Of a DNA stretch of 64,000 nucleotides, positions 16,683-25,640 are shown one piece after another. Within the stretch, counting starts at the first letter, position 1, and every line of letters starts with the position of its first letter. The stretch comes from Puia dinghuensis. Lineage in GTDB: Bacteria > Bacteroidota > Bacteroidia > Chitinophagales > Chitinophagaceae. The DNA lies in the NCBI RefSeq assembly GCF_014642875.1, contig NZ_BMJC01000005.1, positions 124,001-188,000 of the forward strand, in the 5' to 3' direction. The notes under the pieces were generated by a model, which was not told the DNA's origin, did not search any database, and worked only from the letters and a program-made list of their open reading frames with translations. The position numbers and the translations under genes were made by a program.

Positions 16683-17114
16683 ATGGCATCCTTTAACTTC
16701 TATTTGAATTTTCCCGGCAACACCGAAGAGGCTTTCAACTTTTACAAATCCGTATTCGGTGGCGATTTTTTGACGATCATGCGCTTTGGCGACAACCCCG
16801 GTCCTATGGAGATACCTCCCGCGGTAAAGAACAAAGTTATGCACATCGCCCTTCCCGTCGGAAATGGAAGTCTCCTGATGGGTACCGATGCCATCGATGG
16901 ATTCGGACCCTATAAATATGCTGCCGGCAACCACATGCATATCAGCGTTGCGCCCGACAGCGAAGCGGAGACCCGGAGGATATTCAACGCCCTTTCCGCT
17001 GGCGGCACGGTCACGATGCCCCTCGAACAGCAATTCTGGGGTCTCTACGGTGCCTTCACCGACAAGTACGGCATCAACTGGATGGTGAACTACGCTCCCC
17101 AGCAACAACAATAA
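16683..17114 (+). CDS. VOC-superfamily PhnB-like protein
   Basis: A 143-residue vicinal-oxygen-chelate fold protein of the PhnB / 3-demethylubiquinone-methyltransferase-like group. Typical features are the start FNFYLNFPGNTEEAFNFYKSVFGG, then VMHIALPVGNGSLLMGTD, and the final GLYGAFTDKYGINWMVNY. Members are often annotated by homology only and rarely have a proven reaction. A bidirectional terminator (17248-17287) lies 134 bases downstream. The 212-base spacer in front (16471-16682) holds no gene I can support, only C-rich sequence and an AT-rich stretch just before the ATG. Confidence 0.88.
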   Translation: MASFNFYLNFPGNTEEAFNFYKSVFGGDFLTIMRFGDNPGPMEIPPAVKNKVMHIALPVGNGSLLMGTDAIDGFGPYKYAAGNHMHISVAPDSEAETRRIFNALSAGGTVTMPLEQQFWGLYGAFTDKYGINWMVNYAPQQQQ

Positions 17115-17247
17115 CCATTATTCGCGGCAGCGCTAATCCTGCCGCAAACACTACCCCGCGTATACCGCCCCCGCTCACACCGGCATCACCCCCACCGGCA
17201 CGAGCGGGGCTTCCCCCCGGCAAAGTCCCTTTGCCGGACATAATGTA

Positions 17248-17287
17248 AAAAAGCCCTGCCCACTTTTCCTGATAGGCGGGGCTTTTT
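17248..17287. terminator. Bidirectional rho-independent terminator
   Basis: AAAAAGCCCTGCC (17248-17260) pairs with GGCGGGGCTTTTT (17275-17287) with one G-T wobble and a 14-base loop. A-run and T-run flank the stem, so it can work in both directions. It separates the PhnB-like gene from the alpha/beta hydrolase gene. Confidence 0.8.
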
Positions 17288-17332
17288 ATTCTCCACCTTT
17301 GTCCGTAAATTGTAGCAGATAATGTACTCGTC

Positions 17333-18037
17333 GTGAAAGTTTATTGTACCTCCGGCATTGGAGCCGACTACAGGCTGTTTACCCATCTCCGTCTACCTGA
17401 AGGATTCGAAGTAGCCTATATTCATTGGATCCCACCGGTGGAGAATGAAAAACTCCCCGCCTACGCCCTTCGGCTTACTCAGCAGATCGATACATCAGAA
17501 CCCTTCATCCTCCTGGGGCTATCCCTCGGCGGCATCATGTCCGTTGAAATGGCCAAACACCTCCATCCGGTCTGCACTATCATTATCAGCAGCGTTCCGG
17601 TATCAGCCCAGTTGCCCCGCTTCTACCGGATGGCCGGCAACCTGGGCCTGGGCAAACTGGTCCCCGCCTCGCTGTTAAAAGCCGTCACCACGGTAAAACA
17701 TGCACTTATGATGCGACCGGCTGTCAATCGGCAGCTGATGATGGACGTCATCCGCGACGGGGACGATCAGTTTATACGTTGGGCCTTAACCGCCGTGCTG
17801 GAATGGGAGAACACCGAGATCCCCCAACCCCTCTTTCACCTCCATGGCACCCGGGATGAGGTCTTCCCCTTCCGCCTCACCACCCCCACTCATATCATTA
17901 AGAAAGAGGGTCATATGTTCTTGGTTAGTAGCCCGGACATTGTCAACCGCATCCTCAGCGACATCCTGCTCCCTTTCGCGGCCGCCGCTTCGCCCGGTTC
18001 GGCATTGCCATCCATCCAAAACCGGACACCGGCCTGA
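17333..18037 (+). CDS. Alpha/beta hydrolase
   Basis: A 234-residue serine hydrolase fold without signal peptide. The nucleophile elbow is GLSLGG (serine at about residue 65), the acid lies in HGTRDEVFP, and the catalytic histidine is in KEGHMFLV. The N-terminus VYCTSGIGADYRLFTHL resembles carboxylesterase-like proteins of Bacteroidota that act on short acyl substrates. The start is a GTG at 17333; the only nearby ATG (17322) is out of frame. The last 25 residues are Ala/Pro-rich and probably non-essential. No close partner gene is present, so the substrate is open. Confidence 0.85.
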   Translation: MKVYCTSGIGADYRLFTHLRLPEGFEVAYIHWIPPVENEKLPAYALRLTQQIDTSEPFILLGLSLGGIMSVEMAKHLHPVCTIIISSVPVSAQLPRFYRMAGNLGLGKLVPASLLKAVTTVKHALMMRPAVNRQLMMDVIRDGDDQFIRWALTAVLEWENTEIPQPLFHLHGTRDEVFPFRLTTPTHIIKKEGHMFLVSSPDIVNRILSDILLPFAAAASPGSALPSIQNRTPA

Positions 18038-18574
18038 TCAAAACCGGACGGTCTTCCCATAGCAAAAAATACATATAATTGATTTTCAATGCCACCGCTT
18101 TATGGCATCGGGCTGGCATTTCCCCTATCGTCCCCGGCAGCCACCCAATCAACCCCCGGCGACACAAAAACATTCAATTATGAACCCGTCTAATATATAC
18201 CATCACACCCGCCACGACTTCACCAACCGCCCCGTCAGCACCCTGGCACATCAATCAGCCCCCGTGCCCGCCAACACCCCGACCCACCCGATGAGCGCCC
18301 CGGCCCCGAATCAGCCGGCCAACCCCGCCGTCCGAACCCCTAACAACCTCACCGTCAACCCATTCGCCCTCATATCCGCCAGCACCCCGGCCCTCTCCGC
18401 AGCCCAGCCGACCCACATCGTCAGCACCACGGCCAACCTCGAAAACCCGGCCGCCAACACCCCGACCTACCCCAAAAATACCCCGGCCCCCCAACCCGAA
18501 CCCCACGAAAAAAACCCTTCATCCCGCTTTTCCTACCGTCCAAAACAGTATTATGCCTTTCACGGTACTATGTA
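18038..18574. other. C-rich spacer without a supported gene
   Basis: These bases are extremely C-rich on the plus strand and contain degenerate repeats such as CCGCCAACACCCCGACC (near 18268 and 18448). One frame stays open into the downstream secreted-protein gene and would encode a Pro/Thr/Ala/Asn-rich peptide. C-rich sequence gives few stop codons, and a strong promoter lies after it at 18575-18606, so I regard it as spacer. Confidence 0.6.
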
Positions 18575-18606
18575 TTGTAAAGTACCTGCCACAAGCACTA
18601 TCTTTG
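18575..18606 (+). promoter_or_regulatory. Promoter of the small secreted protein gene
   Basis: TTG (18575-18577) and TATCTTTG (18599-18606) are 21 bases apart, a full Bacteroidota promoter. The start of transcription near 18611 rules out the ATG at 18609 and supports ATG 18651 with a leader of about 40 bases. Confidence 0.65.
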
Positions 18607-18650
18607 TTATGCAAACAATCAGTAATCAACCAACATTAAAACGTAAGTAT

Positions 18651-19139
18651 ATGTCACTCGCAATCCAAACACTCCGCCAGACCATCATAAATGGGAGTAA
18701 AACAATCGCCCTCGCAACAGCCCTGCTCCTGACAGTCGGCCTCAGCAGCAGCTTCGCCACCCCCACCGGGAAACATGACATCGTAAAGACCTCCTTCAAG
18801 AAGGACTTTAAAAAAGCCGAACTCATGGAAACCCAGGAAGGACGCAACTTCACGAAGATCACCTTCAAAATGAACGACGTCATCATGTACGCCTATTATT
18901 CGGAAAACGGTGAGCTCCTCGCCGTCACCCGCAACATCACCTCGAACCAACTGCCTATCCAGTTGCTGCTGGAAGTAAAACGTAGCTACTCCAATTACTG
19001 GATCTCCGATCTGTTCGAACTCACCGGTGACGGCGCAAGCAACTACTACATCACCCTCGAAAACTCCGACACCCGCGTTACCCTGCGCTCCATTGGCACC
19101 GACGCATGGGAAGTCTACAGCAAAACCGCAAAGGACTAG
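18651..19139 (+). CDS. Small secreted PepSY-like protein
   Basis: A 162-residue exported protein of unknown function. A basic N-terminus is followed by a hydrophobic signal peptide (TIALATALLLTVGLSSSFA), then a mature domain. Its alternating strands (ITFKMNDVIMYAYYSENGELLAVTRNI, shortened here, and SNYWISDLFEL...YYITLENSDTRVTLRS) recall the PepSY/BLIP-like folds common in Chitinophagaceae. ATG 18651 is chosen over longer in-frame starts because the promoter is at 18575-18606. The long upstream extension of the same frame is Pro/Thr-rich and has no protein-like pattern. No neighbour hints at its task. Confidence 0.75.
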   Translation: MSLAIQTLRQTIINGSKTIALATALLLTVGLSSSFATPTGKHDIVKTSFKKDFKKAELMETQEGRNFTKITFKMNDVIMYAYYSENGELLAVTRNITSNQLPIQLLLEVKRSYSNYWISDLFELTGDGASNYYITLENSDTRVTLRSIGTDAWEVYSKTAKD

Positions 19140-19498
19140 CACCCGGCAGCCGAATCAACCCGGCCGTCCACGCAACCGGCGCCACGCAAACAATCATCCG
19201 TCACCCAACCGCCGCACAACAACCCGGCGTCCACCCAACAGTTCCCAGCCGTTGCTAACAGCGCCAAAACAACCACACCTATCCATATACCAATCCCGGC
19301 TCCGCATCACCGCGGGGCCGGCTGGTTTTATCCCCCGCCCACACACCCTTGGCCCCGCACTGCAAAAACTTACTTACAGGTAAGTAAGGAAATTTTTTTC
19401 AAAAACACACCCCCGCCCGACCCCCCGCCACAGTCCCCGCACAGAACACCAGGCCCCGCAGAACACCAAGCCCCGCAAAAGCCCCGCAAGCCCCACCC
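19140..19498. other. Convergent C-rich spacer with a palindromic element
   Basis: No supported gene lies in these 359 bases between two convergent genes. The plus strand is C-rich throughout. The only structure I can name is the palindromic element at 19369-19411, which has a second copy near 38.8 kb. Confidence 0.6.
19369..19411. repeat. Palindromic element, copy 1
   Basis: CTTACTTAC (19369-19377) and GTAAGTAAG (19380-19388) form a perfect 9-bp inverted repeat around AG, followed by GAAATTTTTTTCAAAAACAC. A second copy at 38776-38815 shares about 35 of these bases. The palindrome has the look of a binding site of a dimeric regulator, but it lies between convergent genes, so it has no obvious target. 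Confidence 0.7.
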
Positions 19499-19978
19499 CT
19501 AATACAACTCCTTATTCCCCTTCTCCCGCCAAAGCCCAAACAACTCCCGCGTCTGCTCCACAGGCGCATGCACAAACGGTATCTTCCGTTCATCCCCCGG
19601 TAAGTTGATCTCCCGATAAATAAAGTCATCATCAAACCCCGCCTCTGCCGCCTCGTTCCGGGTAGCCGCATACACCACCCGCCGCGGCCGCGCCCAATAC
19701 AACGCCCCCAGACACATCGGACATGGCTCACAGGAAGCATACACATCACAATCCGTCAGCTGAAAATGTCCCAACCGCTGACAAGCTTCCCGAATAGCTA
19801 CTATTTCGGCATGCGCCGTCGGATCGTTCGTAGACGTCACCCCATTACACCCCTTTCCCACTACCTCGCCATCTCTGACGATCACACACCCGAAGGGTCC
19901 GCCCCTCCCCTCCTCCACACCGGCACGCGCCAGCGCAATCGCCTGTTTCAAATACAGAATATCCGTTTCAGTAATCAT
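19499..19978 (-). CDS. guaD: Guanine deaminase
   Basis: A 159-residue zinc-dependent cytidine-deaminase-fold enzyme that converts guanine to xanthine in purine salvage. The zinc ligands are in the NDPTAHAEIVAIREA motif (HAE) and in SCEPCPMCLGALYWAR (PCxxC). Downstream, AAEAGFDDDFIYREI and the C-terminal WREKGNKELY closely follow the Bacillus-type guanine deaminase rather than tRNA adenosine deaminase. The frame continues to 20062, but ATG 19978 gives the family start MITETDILYLKQAI. It lies 40 bases downstream of the unknown gene 20019-21224 on the same strand and may be co-transcribed with it. Confidence 0.92.
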   Translation of the reverse strand: MITETDILYLKQAIALARAGVEEGRGGPFGCVIVRDGEVVGKGCNGVTSTNDPTAHAEIVAIREACQRLGHFQLTDCDVYASCEPCPMCLGALYWARPRRVVYAATRNEAAEAGFDDDFIYREINLPGDERKIPFVHAPVEQTRELFGLWREKGNKELY

Positions 19979-20018
19979 ACTCAAATTTATAATCCGCAAT
20001 GCTCCATCGCCCGATCCC

Positions 20019-21224
20019 TCACAGCAATCCATTTTGCATCTTGAACAGCAGCTCCAGCCCAAACCCGCTGATCAGCAGCCGCTCCTTCCTGTTCTCCAAC
20101 ATCCGCTGCGTCCAATCCACAAAACCGCCATCCGCAATCTCCCACTCCACCCCATTCACGGTGATATATAACTTAAACTGAAGCCCCTTATAATATTCAT
20201 TCGCCGCCGGCACATCTTCCCGCTCAATAACTACTTCCCGCCCTCCAGCCACCCCACCCAAATGTGCGCGCAACGCACCCTCCACCCGGTCAACCAGGGC
20301 CCCATCATCTCCCCCGCGTCCCCCATCGTCTCCTCTTTCCCGCTCCATCAGGGCCCCCTCATATCCCCCGCGCCGCTTCAACACCAGCCGAATATATGCC
20401 GGAAATGCGTTGCCGGGAAAATAACGCATTTCCGGCAAAGCGAGAACTTCGCCCTTGCCACCGGCAAGGCCTCGTTCGCAACCTTCGCTTCGCTCAGTTG
20501 TGTCTGAGGCCTTCGTCGGGCCTGCTTCGACACGGCCCTCCTCGGTCGCAACCTTCGCTAGCGCTCGGTTGTGGTCGAGCCGCGTGTCCCGCGGCTCCCG
20601 CCCAACCCCATACACCTCCCGCAGCAGATCGATATAACTCCCAATATGCTCAACCAGCCCCTCACACTCAAAAGCATAACCCCCGGTATCCCTCCCCCCG
20701 GAAACCATGCAACCGAGAACAAAGTGCGGCAAATATCGCGGATTCGCAAACGCCTGCGTCCGTACATGCCGGTGCACCGTGCTCAAACGTATTAGCCCCT
20801 CCTCCCCACACCTCCGCCTCCCGGCAATAACCAAAGCAAGGGCGTTAGTTGCATCCGCCACGATCTCCGTCCCCCTAACGGCAGAAACAACCTTATCCTG
20901 GCTCACCGCCGCTACCACCGAACAGCTCCCCAGTGCAGCAACCGGCGACAACTCCACCGGCAAAAAACCGCGCTCACGAAAAAACCGCAACACAGCTAAT
21001 GATGACTCCATCAGCGCGATCATATCCAAAGGCGCAGGCTGCACCAGCCGGTTCTGCCGGAACTGCGCCAGCAAGTCAGCCGGCTTCAACCGATCTGTCT
21101 TACGCCGGTATACCTCCAGCAACAGCGAACTCAACTCGCTCCCCGACAACCGGTCCGCCAGCAGCGAACCGATACCCGCAACCCCGATCTTCTTCTCGAT
21201 CCCCGCTAAAACGTTTTCATGCAT
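20019..21224 (-). CDS. Conserved-looking protein of unknown function carrying a repeat insertion
   Basis: The product is not recognised. With ATG 21224 it has 401 residues: a helical N-terminus (MHENVLAGIEKKIG, then LLLEVYRRKTDRLKPADLLAQF) and an alpha/beta core (PVAALGSCSVVAAVSQDKVV, EIVADATNALALVIAG). The C-terminus has clear strands (LYITVNGVEWEIADGG, then RLLISGFGLELLFKM). Between residues of about 211 and 276 the sequence turns into Arg/Glu/Gly-rich low-complexity peptide encoded by interspersed repeat copy 1 (20398-20592), and a second Gly/Asp-rich stretch follows. The two ordered halves read in the same frame across it. The gene lies 40 bases upstream of guaD. Starts farther upstream (to 21329) are in frame but less likely. 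Confidence 0.7.
   Translation of the reverse strand: MHENVLAGIEKKIGVAGIGSLLADRLSGSELSSLLLEVYRRKTDRLKPADLLAQFRQNRLVQPAPLDMIALMESSLAVLRFFRERGFLPVELSPVAALGSCSVVAAVSQDKVVSAVRGTEIVADATNALALVIAGRRRCGEEGLIRLSTVHRHVRTQAFANPRYLPHFVLGCMVSGGRDTGGYAFECEGLVEHIGSYIDLLREVYGVGREPRDTRLDHNRALAKVATEEGRVEAGPTKASDTTERSEGCERGLAGGKGEVLALPEMRYFPGNAFPAYIRLVLKRRGGYEGALMERERGDDGGRGGDDGALVDRVEGALRAHLGGVAGGREVVIEREDVPAANEYYKGLQFKLYITVNGVEWEIADGGFVDWTQRMLENRKERLLISGFGLELLFKMQNGLL
20398..20592 (+). repeat. Interspersed palindromic repeat, copy 1 (inside a CDS)
   Basis: One end is a perfect 14-bp inverted repeat, GCCGGAAATGCGTT (20398-20411) against AACGCATTTCCGGC (20423-20436). The rest shares CGCAACCTTCGC...CTCGGTTG, CCTTCGTCGG and CTGCTTCGACACG blocks with the copies at 23.3 and 37.6 kb, in the same orientation. 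It is read through in frame by the gene on the minus strand. Confidence 0.7.
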
Positions 21225-21469
21225 ACTAACGGTCCTCCCTCTTCTCAATATAGGAATTTCCCCCGGCATTCGTCCCATCTGCGTATATGCTGAGGAAATA
21301 ACTCTACACCCGTCTACAAGATTCCTCAACTTTTACCGCGCCAAAATCCCCGCTCCCGTTTAGCCGCCACTTGGACCATCGTTTGCGGTGTTATCTTGGC
21401 TTTTAATAGGATATTGGATTTTAGCAACGGCCTGGATTTTTATCTGGGCTTCTTTTTTTATTTTATGGG

Positions 21470-21597
21470 CGTTACCCTCGGGCTCGTCCCTCGCCCTTCG
21501 GGTCGGGCCAGGAACGGCGGTAGCCGTTCGGCCGAAGGCCAATCATTTGACTCGCTACAGTCCCCGTCGGGCTGCCGCTCCGATCGCTAACGCGGCT
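21470..21597 (+). repeat. Interspersed palindromic repeat, copy 2
   Basis: It begins with GGGCGTTACCCTCGGGCTCG and ends with CGATCGCTAACGCGGC, the same head (GGGCGTTCCCC) and tail (GATCCCTAACGCG) as copies 3 and 6. Inner palindromes (CCCTTCGGG, CCGTTCGGCCGAAGG) are nested inside. Confidence 0.7.
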
Positions 21598-21612
21598 TCT
21601 CTCCCAAACGCG

Positions 21613-21620
21613 TATCTTTG
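21613..21620 (+). promoter_or_regulatory. -7 box of the DUF6377-type gene
   Basis: TATCTTTG matches the -7 consensus and lies 24 bases upstream of the GTG chosen as start (21645). It covers an in-frame TTG at 21618, which therefore cannot be the start. Confidence 0.5.
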
Positions 21621-21644
21621 AGCACCAAAACTACTCCTAACAAC

Positions 21645-23276
21645 GTGCTCAGCCGAATCCTTCTCCTCCTCATCTGCATAAATCTCCTCCTCACCGCAAA
21701 GTGCCAGGATAACACAGCACCCGGCTCAGCCAACCTATCCACCCTCAACACCGCCATCGCCTCCTCCCCAAAATATGACACAGCCAAACAAGCCGTCATC
21801 CAACAGCTAAAAAACACCCTCGCCGCCACCCCAAAAGACAACCTCCCGGCGCAATTCGAAGATCACCGCCGGCTTTACGAAGAATACAAGGTTTTCAAAT
21901 ATGATTCTGCCTTCACCTATGCCCGGGCGCTCCGGTCGATAGCCCTGAAACTGGACGATCCCGTCAAAACTACCTATGCCCGGCTACAACTTGGTTTCTG
22001 CCTGCTCTCTTCCGGCCTGTTCAAAGAGACCCTCGATTCGCTCGCGGAAATTCAAATCGGCACAGCACCCGATAGCCTCCAGGCGGAATATTATGCGCTC
22101 ATGGGAAGGTATTACTACGATCTGGGCGACTTTGACAACGACAGCTACAATACCCCCGTCTACACCCAAAAAGGCAACGTCTATATTGATTCAGCCCTGC
22201 ACCGCTATCCGCCAGGCTCCTTTAATGCATCCTACTACAAAGGTCTCAAGGATATCAAGTCGGGCGAGAGAGCCCGGGCCCTCGCCGAATACCGGCAACT
22301 GCTCCGCCGCCCCGATCTCACCCTTCATCAATTAGCCGTCACCACCTCCACCCTCAGCGACATCTATATCACTAATGGTCAGCCGGACACCGCCATACAA
22401 CTACTCATCCGCGCCGCCATCGCCGATATCGAGTCCTCGACAAAGGAGACCGCCGCCATCTTCAATCTGGCCCAGCTGCTCTACAAGAAAGGCGACGTTC
22501 GCAACGCCTCCAACTATATCGAAACCGCCATCCGCGACGCTGTGTTCTATGGTGCCCGCCAGCGGAAGGTACAGGTCAGCGCCATCCTCCCCCTCATCGA
22601 AGGCGAAAAGGTCCGCCGGGTCGAAGACCAGAAAAGCATCTTCGTCACCTGGTCCGTCATCGCCACCATCCTCCTGGGGGTCGTCGTCGTCCTCGCCATC
22701 ACCGTCTACCGCCAGGTAGGCCGGCTCAAAGCGGCGCAGGCCATCATCACCCAGGCGCATATAAAGGAACAGGCGATCAACCAGCGACTGCTGGAAACCA
22801 ACAACAAACTCTCCGAAGCCAATAAGATCAAGGAAGAATACATCGGCTACTTCTTCAACGCCGACTCGGAATCCTTTGCAAAAATTGAAAAGTTCAAGCG
22901 ATCGCTCGAGCAAAAGATCGCCTACCGCAAGTGGGACGAGATCATCGCCCTCGTCAACAACACCAACTTGAAAAAAGAAAAAGAAGAAATGATCCACAAC
23001 TTCGACATGGTCTTCCTCCGGCTCTTCCCCGATTTCATCAACCGGTTCAACGCCCTCTTCCGCCCCGAAGACCAGGTAGAACTAAAGGACAACCTCAACA
23101 CCGATCTGCGCATCTTCGCGCTCATCCGCATGGGCATCCACGAGAACGAAAAGATCGCCCGCATCCTCGAATACTCCGTCAACACTATCAATACCTACAA
23201 AACAAAGATCAAGAACCGGTCCATCGTCCCCAACGAAGAATTCGAACAACGCATCATGGAGATCAAAACAGTCTGA
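21645..23276 (+). CDS. Membrane-anchored TPR protein with LuxR-like tail (DUF6377-type)
   Basis: A 543-residue protein with a signal peptide (LSRILLLLICINLLLTA), about 300 periplasmic residues of TPR-like helical repeats, and one membrane helix (SVIATILLGVVVVLAITVY). A coiled coil (AIITQAHIKEQAINQRLLETN) and a cytoplasmic domain follow. The end, LIRMGIHENEKIARILEYS then NTINTYKTKIKNRS, resembles a LuxR-type DNA-binding helix pair. This architecture is that of DUF6377 proteins, presumed one-component regulators of outer-membrane polysaccharide genes. GTG 21645 is preferred because the earlier TTG lies in the -7 box. It is convergent with the SusCD locus it may control. Confidence 0.8.
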   Translation: MLSRILLLLICINLLLTAKCQDNTAPGSANLSTLNTAIASSPKYDTAKQAVIQQLKNTLAATPKDNLPAQFEDHRRLYEEYKVFKYDSAFTYARALRSIALKLDDPVKTTYARLQLGFCLLSSGLFKETLDSLAEIQIGTAPDSLQAEYYALMGRYYYDLGDFDNDSYNTPVYTQKGNVYIDSALHRYPPGSFNASYYKGLKDIKSGERARALAEYRQLLRRPDLTLHQLAVTTSTLSDIYITNGQPDTAIQLLIRAAIADIESSTKETAAIFNLAQLLYKKGDVRNASNYIETAIRDAVFYGARQRKVQVSAILPLIEGEKVRRVEDQKSIFVTWSVIATILLGVVVVLAITVYRQVGRLKAAQAIITQAHIKEQAINQRLLETNNKLSEANKIKEEYIGYFFNADSESFAKIEKFKRSLEQKIAYRKWDEIIALVNNTNLKKEKEEMIHNFDMVFLRLFPDFINRFNALFRPEDQVELKDNLNTDLRIFALIRMGIHENEKIARILEYSVNTINTYKTKIKNRSIVPNEEFEQRIMEIKTV

Positions 23277-23427
23277 TGGGCGTTCCCCTTCGGGTCGGGC
23301 TCTTCGGTCCAAGTCCTCAGGCCTTCGTCGACGCTGCTTCGACACGCGTCTCCTCGCCCGCAACCTTCGCCTAAGGGCTCGGTTGCGTTCCGGGCTTTCC
23401 CCTTCGATCCCTAACGCGGCCCCTACA
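23277..23427 (+). repeat. Interspersed palindromic repeat, copy 3
   Basis: It starts at the stop codon of the previous gene with GGGCGTTCCCCTTCGGGTCG, contains TCTTCGGTCCAAGTCCTC and CGCAACCTTCGCCTAAGGGC-type palindromes, and ends with CGATCCCTAACGCGGCCCC. The tail reaches the stop codon of the GH97 gene, so it fills the whole convergent spacer. Confidence 0.75.
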
Positions 23428-25516
23428 GCGGCCTTATACTCACCGCCGCTCCACCCCCCGGCGCCAGCTGCACCCTCAACCGGCCCTTACTATCCACCGT
23501 CATCGTCTCTATCGCATACGCCTCTGGATTGGTCTTCCAATCCGCCCCCACGCCATCCTTATAAATGGTCGCCTTATACTTCCTCCCGGGCTCTAAAAAC
23601 GCCAGCGGCACATCCACCGTCCGCGCATTCTCATCCGTGATCGCCCCCAAAAACCAATTGGCCGCCCCCTTCTCCTTCCGCGCAATCGTCACATAATCCC
23701 CAGGCTCCGCCTCCAATATCTTCGTATCATCCCAATCCACCGGCACATCCCGGATAAACTGAAACGCATCCATATGCGCGGCATAATTCTCCGGCAGATC
23801 GGCCGCCATCTGCAACGGGCTGTACAAGGTAACGTACAAGGCCAGCTGCTTCGCAAGAGTCGTATGCACCTGCCGGCCCGCAACGGTAGAATACCCCCGA
23901 AGCCGGAAGATCCCCGGCGTATAATCCATCGGCCCGCCCATCAGTCTCGTGAACGGCAGGATAGTCTCATGCTCCGGCGCATTCCCGTCGCTAAAAGCAT
24001 TGTATTCATTGCCCCGCGCCGCCTCACACGCCAGCCAGTTCGGATACGTGCGCTGCAAACCCGTCGGCCGCACCGGCTCATGCGCATCGAGCATAATATG
24101 GTAAGCCGCCGCTATCGAAGCCACCCGTACATAGTGCTCCGCCATCCATTGGCCGTCATGATGTTCCCCCCGCGGGATGATCCGCCCGACATACCCCGTC
24201 TTCACCGCCCCATACCCCCAACCCTTCATAAACCGAAAAGCCGTATCCATCTGTCGCTCGTAATTCGTCGCCGACCCCGAAGTCTCATTATGCATGATCA
24301 TCGCCACCCCCTTCGACGCCGCATACGCCGTCACCTCCCGCACATCAAAATCCGGGTAAGGCGTCACAAAATCAAAGACGTTCTCCTTCCAGTTGCCGAA
24401 CCAATCCTCCCAGCCCACATTCCAACCCTCGACAAGCACCCCCCCAAGATGATTGGCAGCCGCAAAATCGATATACCGTTTGACATTCGCCGTATTGGCG
24501 CTGTGACGACCACTCGGGATCAACTGCCCACGCGCATCCACGCTGTCCGGATAATCCGAATAGCTCCACGTCCCCTTACCCGTCTGCATCTCCCACCATA
24601 CTCCGCAAAACTTCATCGGATGTATCCAATCGGTGGAAGCCAGCTTCGACGGTTCATTCAGGTTCAATATCATTTTGGAAGCAAGGATATCCGCCGCCTT
24701 GTCGCTGACAATGATCGTCCTCCACGGCGTGGCAAAAGGGGCATGCAGATACGCCTTATTACCCACACAATCCGGCACCAGCGAAGCCCTCAACGTCAAT
24801 GAAGCGTGGTCCACATGCAGCTGCATGGCGGGGTACCCCACCAGCGCAGCCTCATGGATATTCAAATAAAGCCCATCGGCGCTCTTCATCATCAACGGCG
24901 TCTGCACCGCATACCGGTCCGGCGCCACCCTCACGGCAATAGCCGTCGACGCCGCCACCAGCGCCGCATTGTCCACCGAACTCAGCGACGAGGTCGTGTA
25001 GGGGTACTCGTTGGTATCATAGTCTCCCGGGATCCAAAACGTCTTATGGTCACCCGCCATCCTGAACTCCGTCAGCTCATCCCCAACCACAAAATACCGC
25101 AACCCCGCCTGCTTCGGAAATACATAGCGGAATCCAACCCCATCGGCAAACACCCGGAACACAATGTCCAGCCAGCGCCCCATTCTCTCCAAATGAACAG
25201 TCAGCTCCTCATAATGATCCCTTATCGCCGCCACCTCCCCCCACACCGGCCGCCATACCGTATCCACCACCCGCCGCTCCTGGCCCCGCAACACGAAACC
25301 GGTAAAAAAGCTGCTGTCCGCCGACAGCACAAATCCAAGCCGCGACGGCAATACTACCGGCCGGCCCGCATAACTGACGGAATAAACCGGGCGCCCCTCT
25401 CCATCCAACACAAACGTCAACCCCACCCTCTCCAACGACACGGTCAGTCGCTGCTGCGATCTGACCGTGTAACAAAAAATACAAAAGCAAAAGCAAGCAA
25501 TAATCCTTCTAATCAT
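23423..25516 (-). CDS. susB: GH97 alpha-glucosidase, SusB-like inverting type
   Basis: A 697-residue secreted glycoside hydrolase of family 97 with signal peptide (RIIACFCFCIFCYTVRSQ). The N-terminal beta-sandwich (to about 300) precedes the catalytic (beta/alpha)8 barrel. In the barrel, the VKTGYVG block has Gly where retaining members carry the nucleophile Asp. The glutamates expected for the inverting SusB group are present in RGEHHDGQW, DAHEPVRPTG and ACEAARGNEY, followed by LMGGPMDYTPGIF. It would cleave alpha-linked gluco-oligosaccharides in the periplasm. It lies 124 bases downstream of susD in the order susC-susD-susB. No SusE, SusF or SusG homologue follows. Confidence 0.93.
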   Translation of the reverse strand: MIRRIIACFCFCIFCYTVRSQQRLTVSLERVGLTFVLDGEGRPVYSVSYAGRPVVLPSRLGFVLSADSSFFTGFVLRGQERRVVDTVWRPVWGEVAAIRDHYEELTVHLERMGRWLDIVFRVFADGVGFRYVFPKQAGLRYFVVGDELTEFRMAGDHKTFWIPGDYDTNEYPYTTSSLSSVDNAALVAASTAIAVRVAPDRYAVQTPLMMKSADGLYLNIHEAALVGYPAMQLHVDHASLTLRASLVPDCVGNKAYLHAPFATPWRTIIVSDKAADILASKMILNLNEPSKLASTDWIHPMKFCGVWWEMQTGKGTWSYSDYPDSVDARGQLIPSGRHSANTANVKRYIDFAAANHLGGVLVEGWNVGWEDWFGNWKENVFDFVTPYPDFDVREVTAYAASKGVAMIMHNETSGSATNYERQMDTAFRFMKGWGYGAVKTGYVGRIIPRGEHHDGQWMAEHYVRVASIAAAYHIMLDAHEPVRPTGLQRTYPNWLACEAARGNEYNAFSDGNAPEHETILPFTRLMGGPMDYTPGIFRLRGYSTVAGRQVHTTLAKQLALYVTLYSPLQMAADLPENYAAHMDAFQFIRDVPVDWDDTKILEAEPGDYVTIARKEKGAANWFLGAITDENARTVDVPLAFLEPGRKYKATIYKDGVGADWKTNPEAYAIETMTVDSKGRLRVQLAPGGGAAVSIRPL

Positions 25517-25640
25517 AATGTGTTAAATATACATAATAGAACCCGCACTCCCCAAAAATTCCCGCACCCCCACCGCAGTTCTCACCCCACACCTCACCCG
25601 CACCCCCACCGCAGCCATTCTCCCGGAAAACGCCGTAAAC

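Larger units (their letters stand above)
21225..21644. other. Intergenic region between divergent genes
   Basis: It holds repeat copy 2 (21470-21597), the promoter box of the next gene (21613-21620), and a short AT-rich stretch at about 21390-21470. That stretch has frames open on both strands but no recognisable protein. Confidence 0.6.

Noticed and set aside
18102-18650. N-terminal extension of the small secreted protein, rich in Pro, Thr and Asn
   Set aside because: It has no protein-like pattern, contains a complete promoter at 18575-18606, and would put the signal peptide in the middle of the protein.
21388-21621. Short plus-strand frame with a hydrophobic start, and its minus-strand counterpart
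   Set aside because: It runs straight into repeat copy 2, lacks an ATG (GTG only) and consists of an AT-rich stretch with internal repeats.
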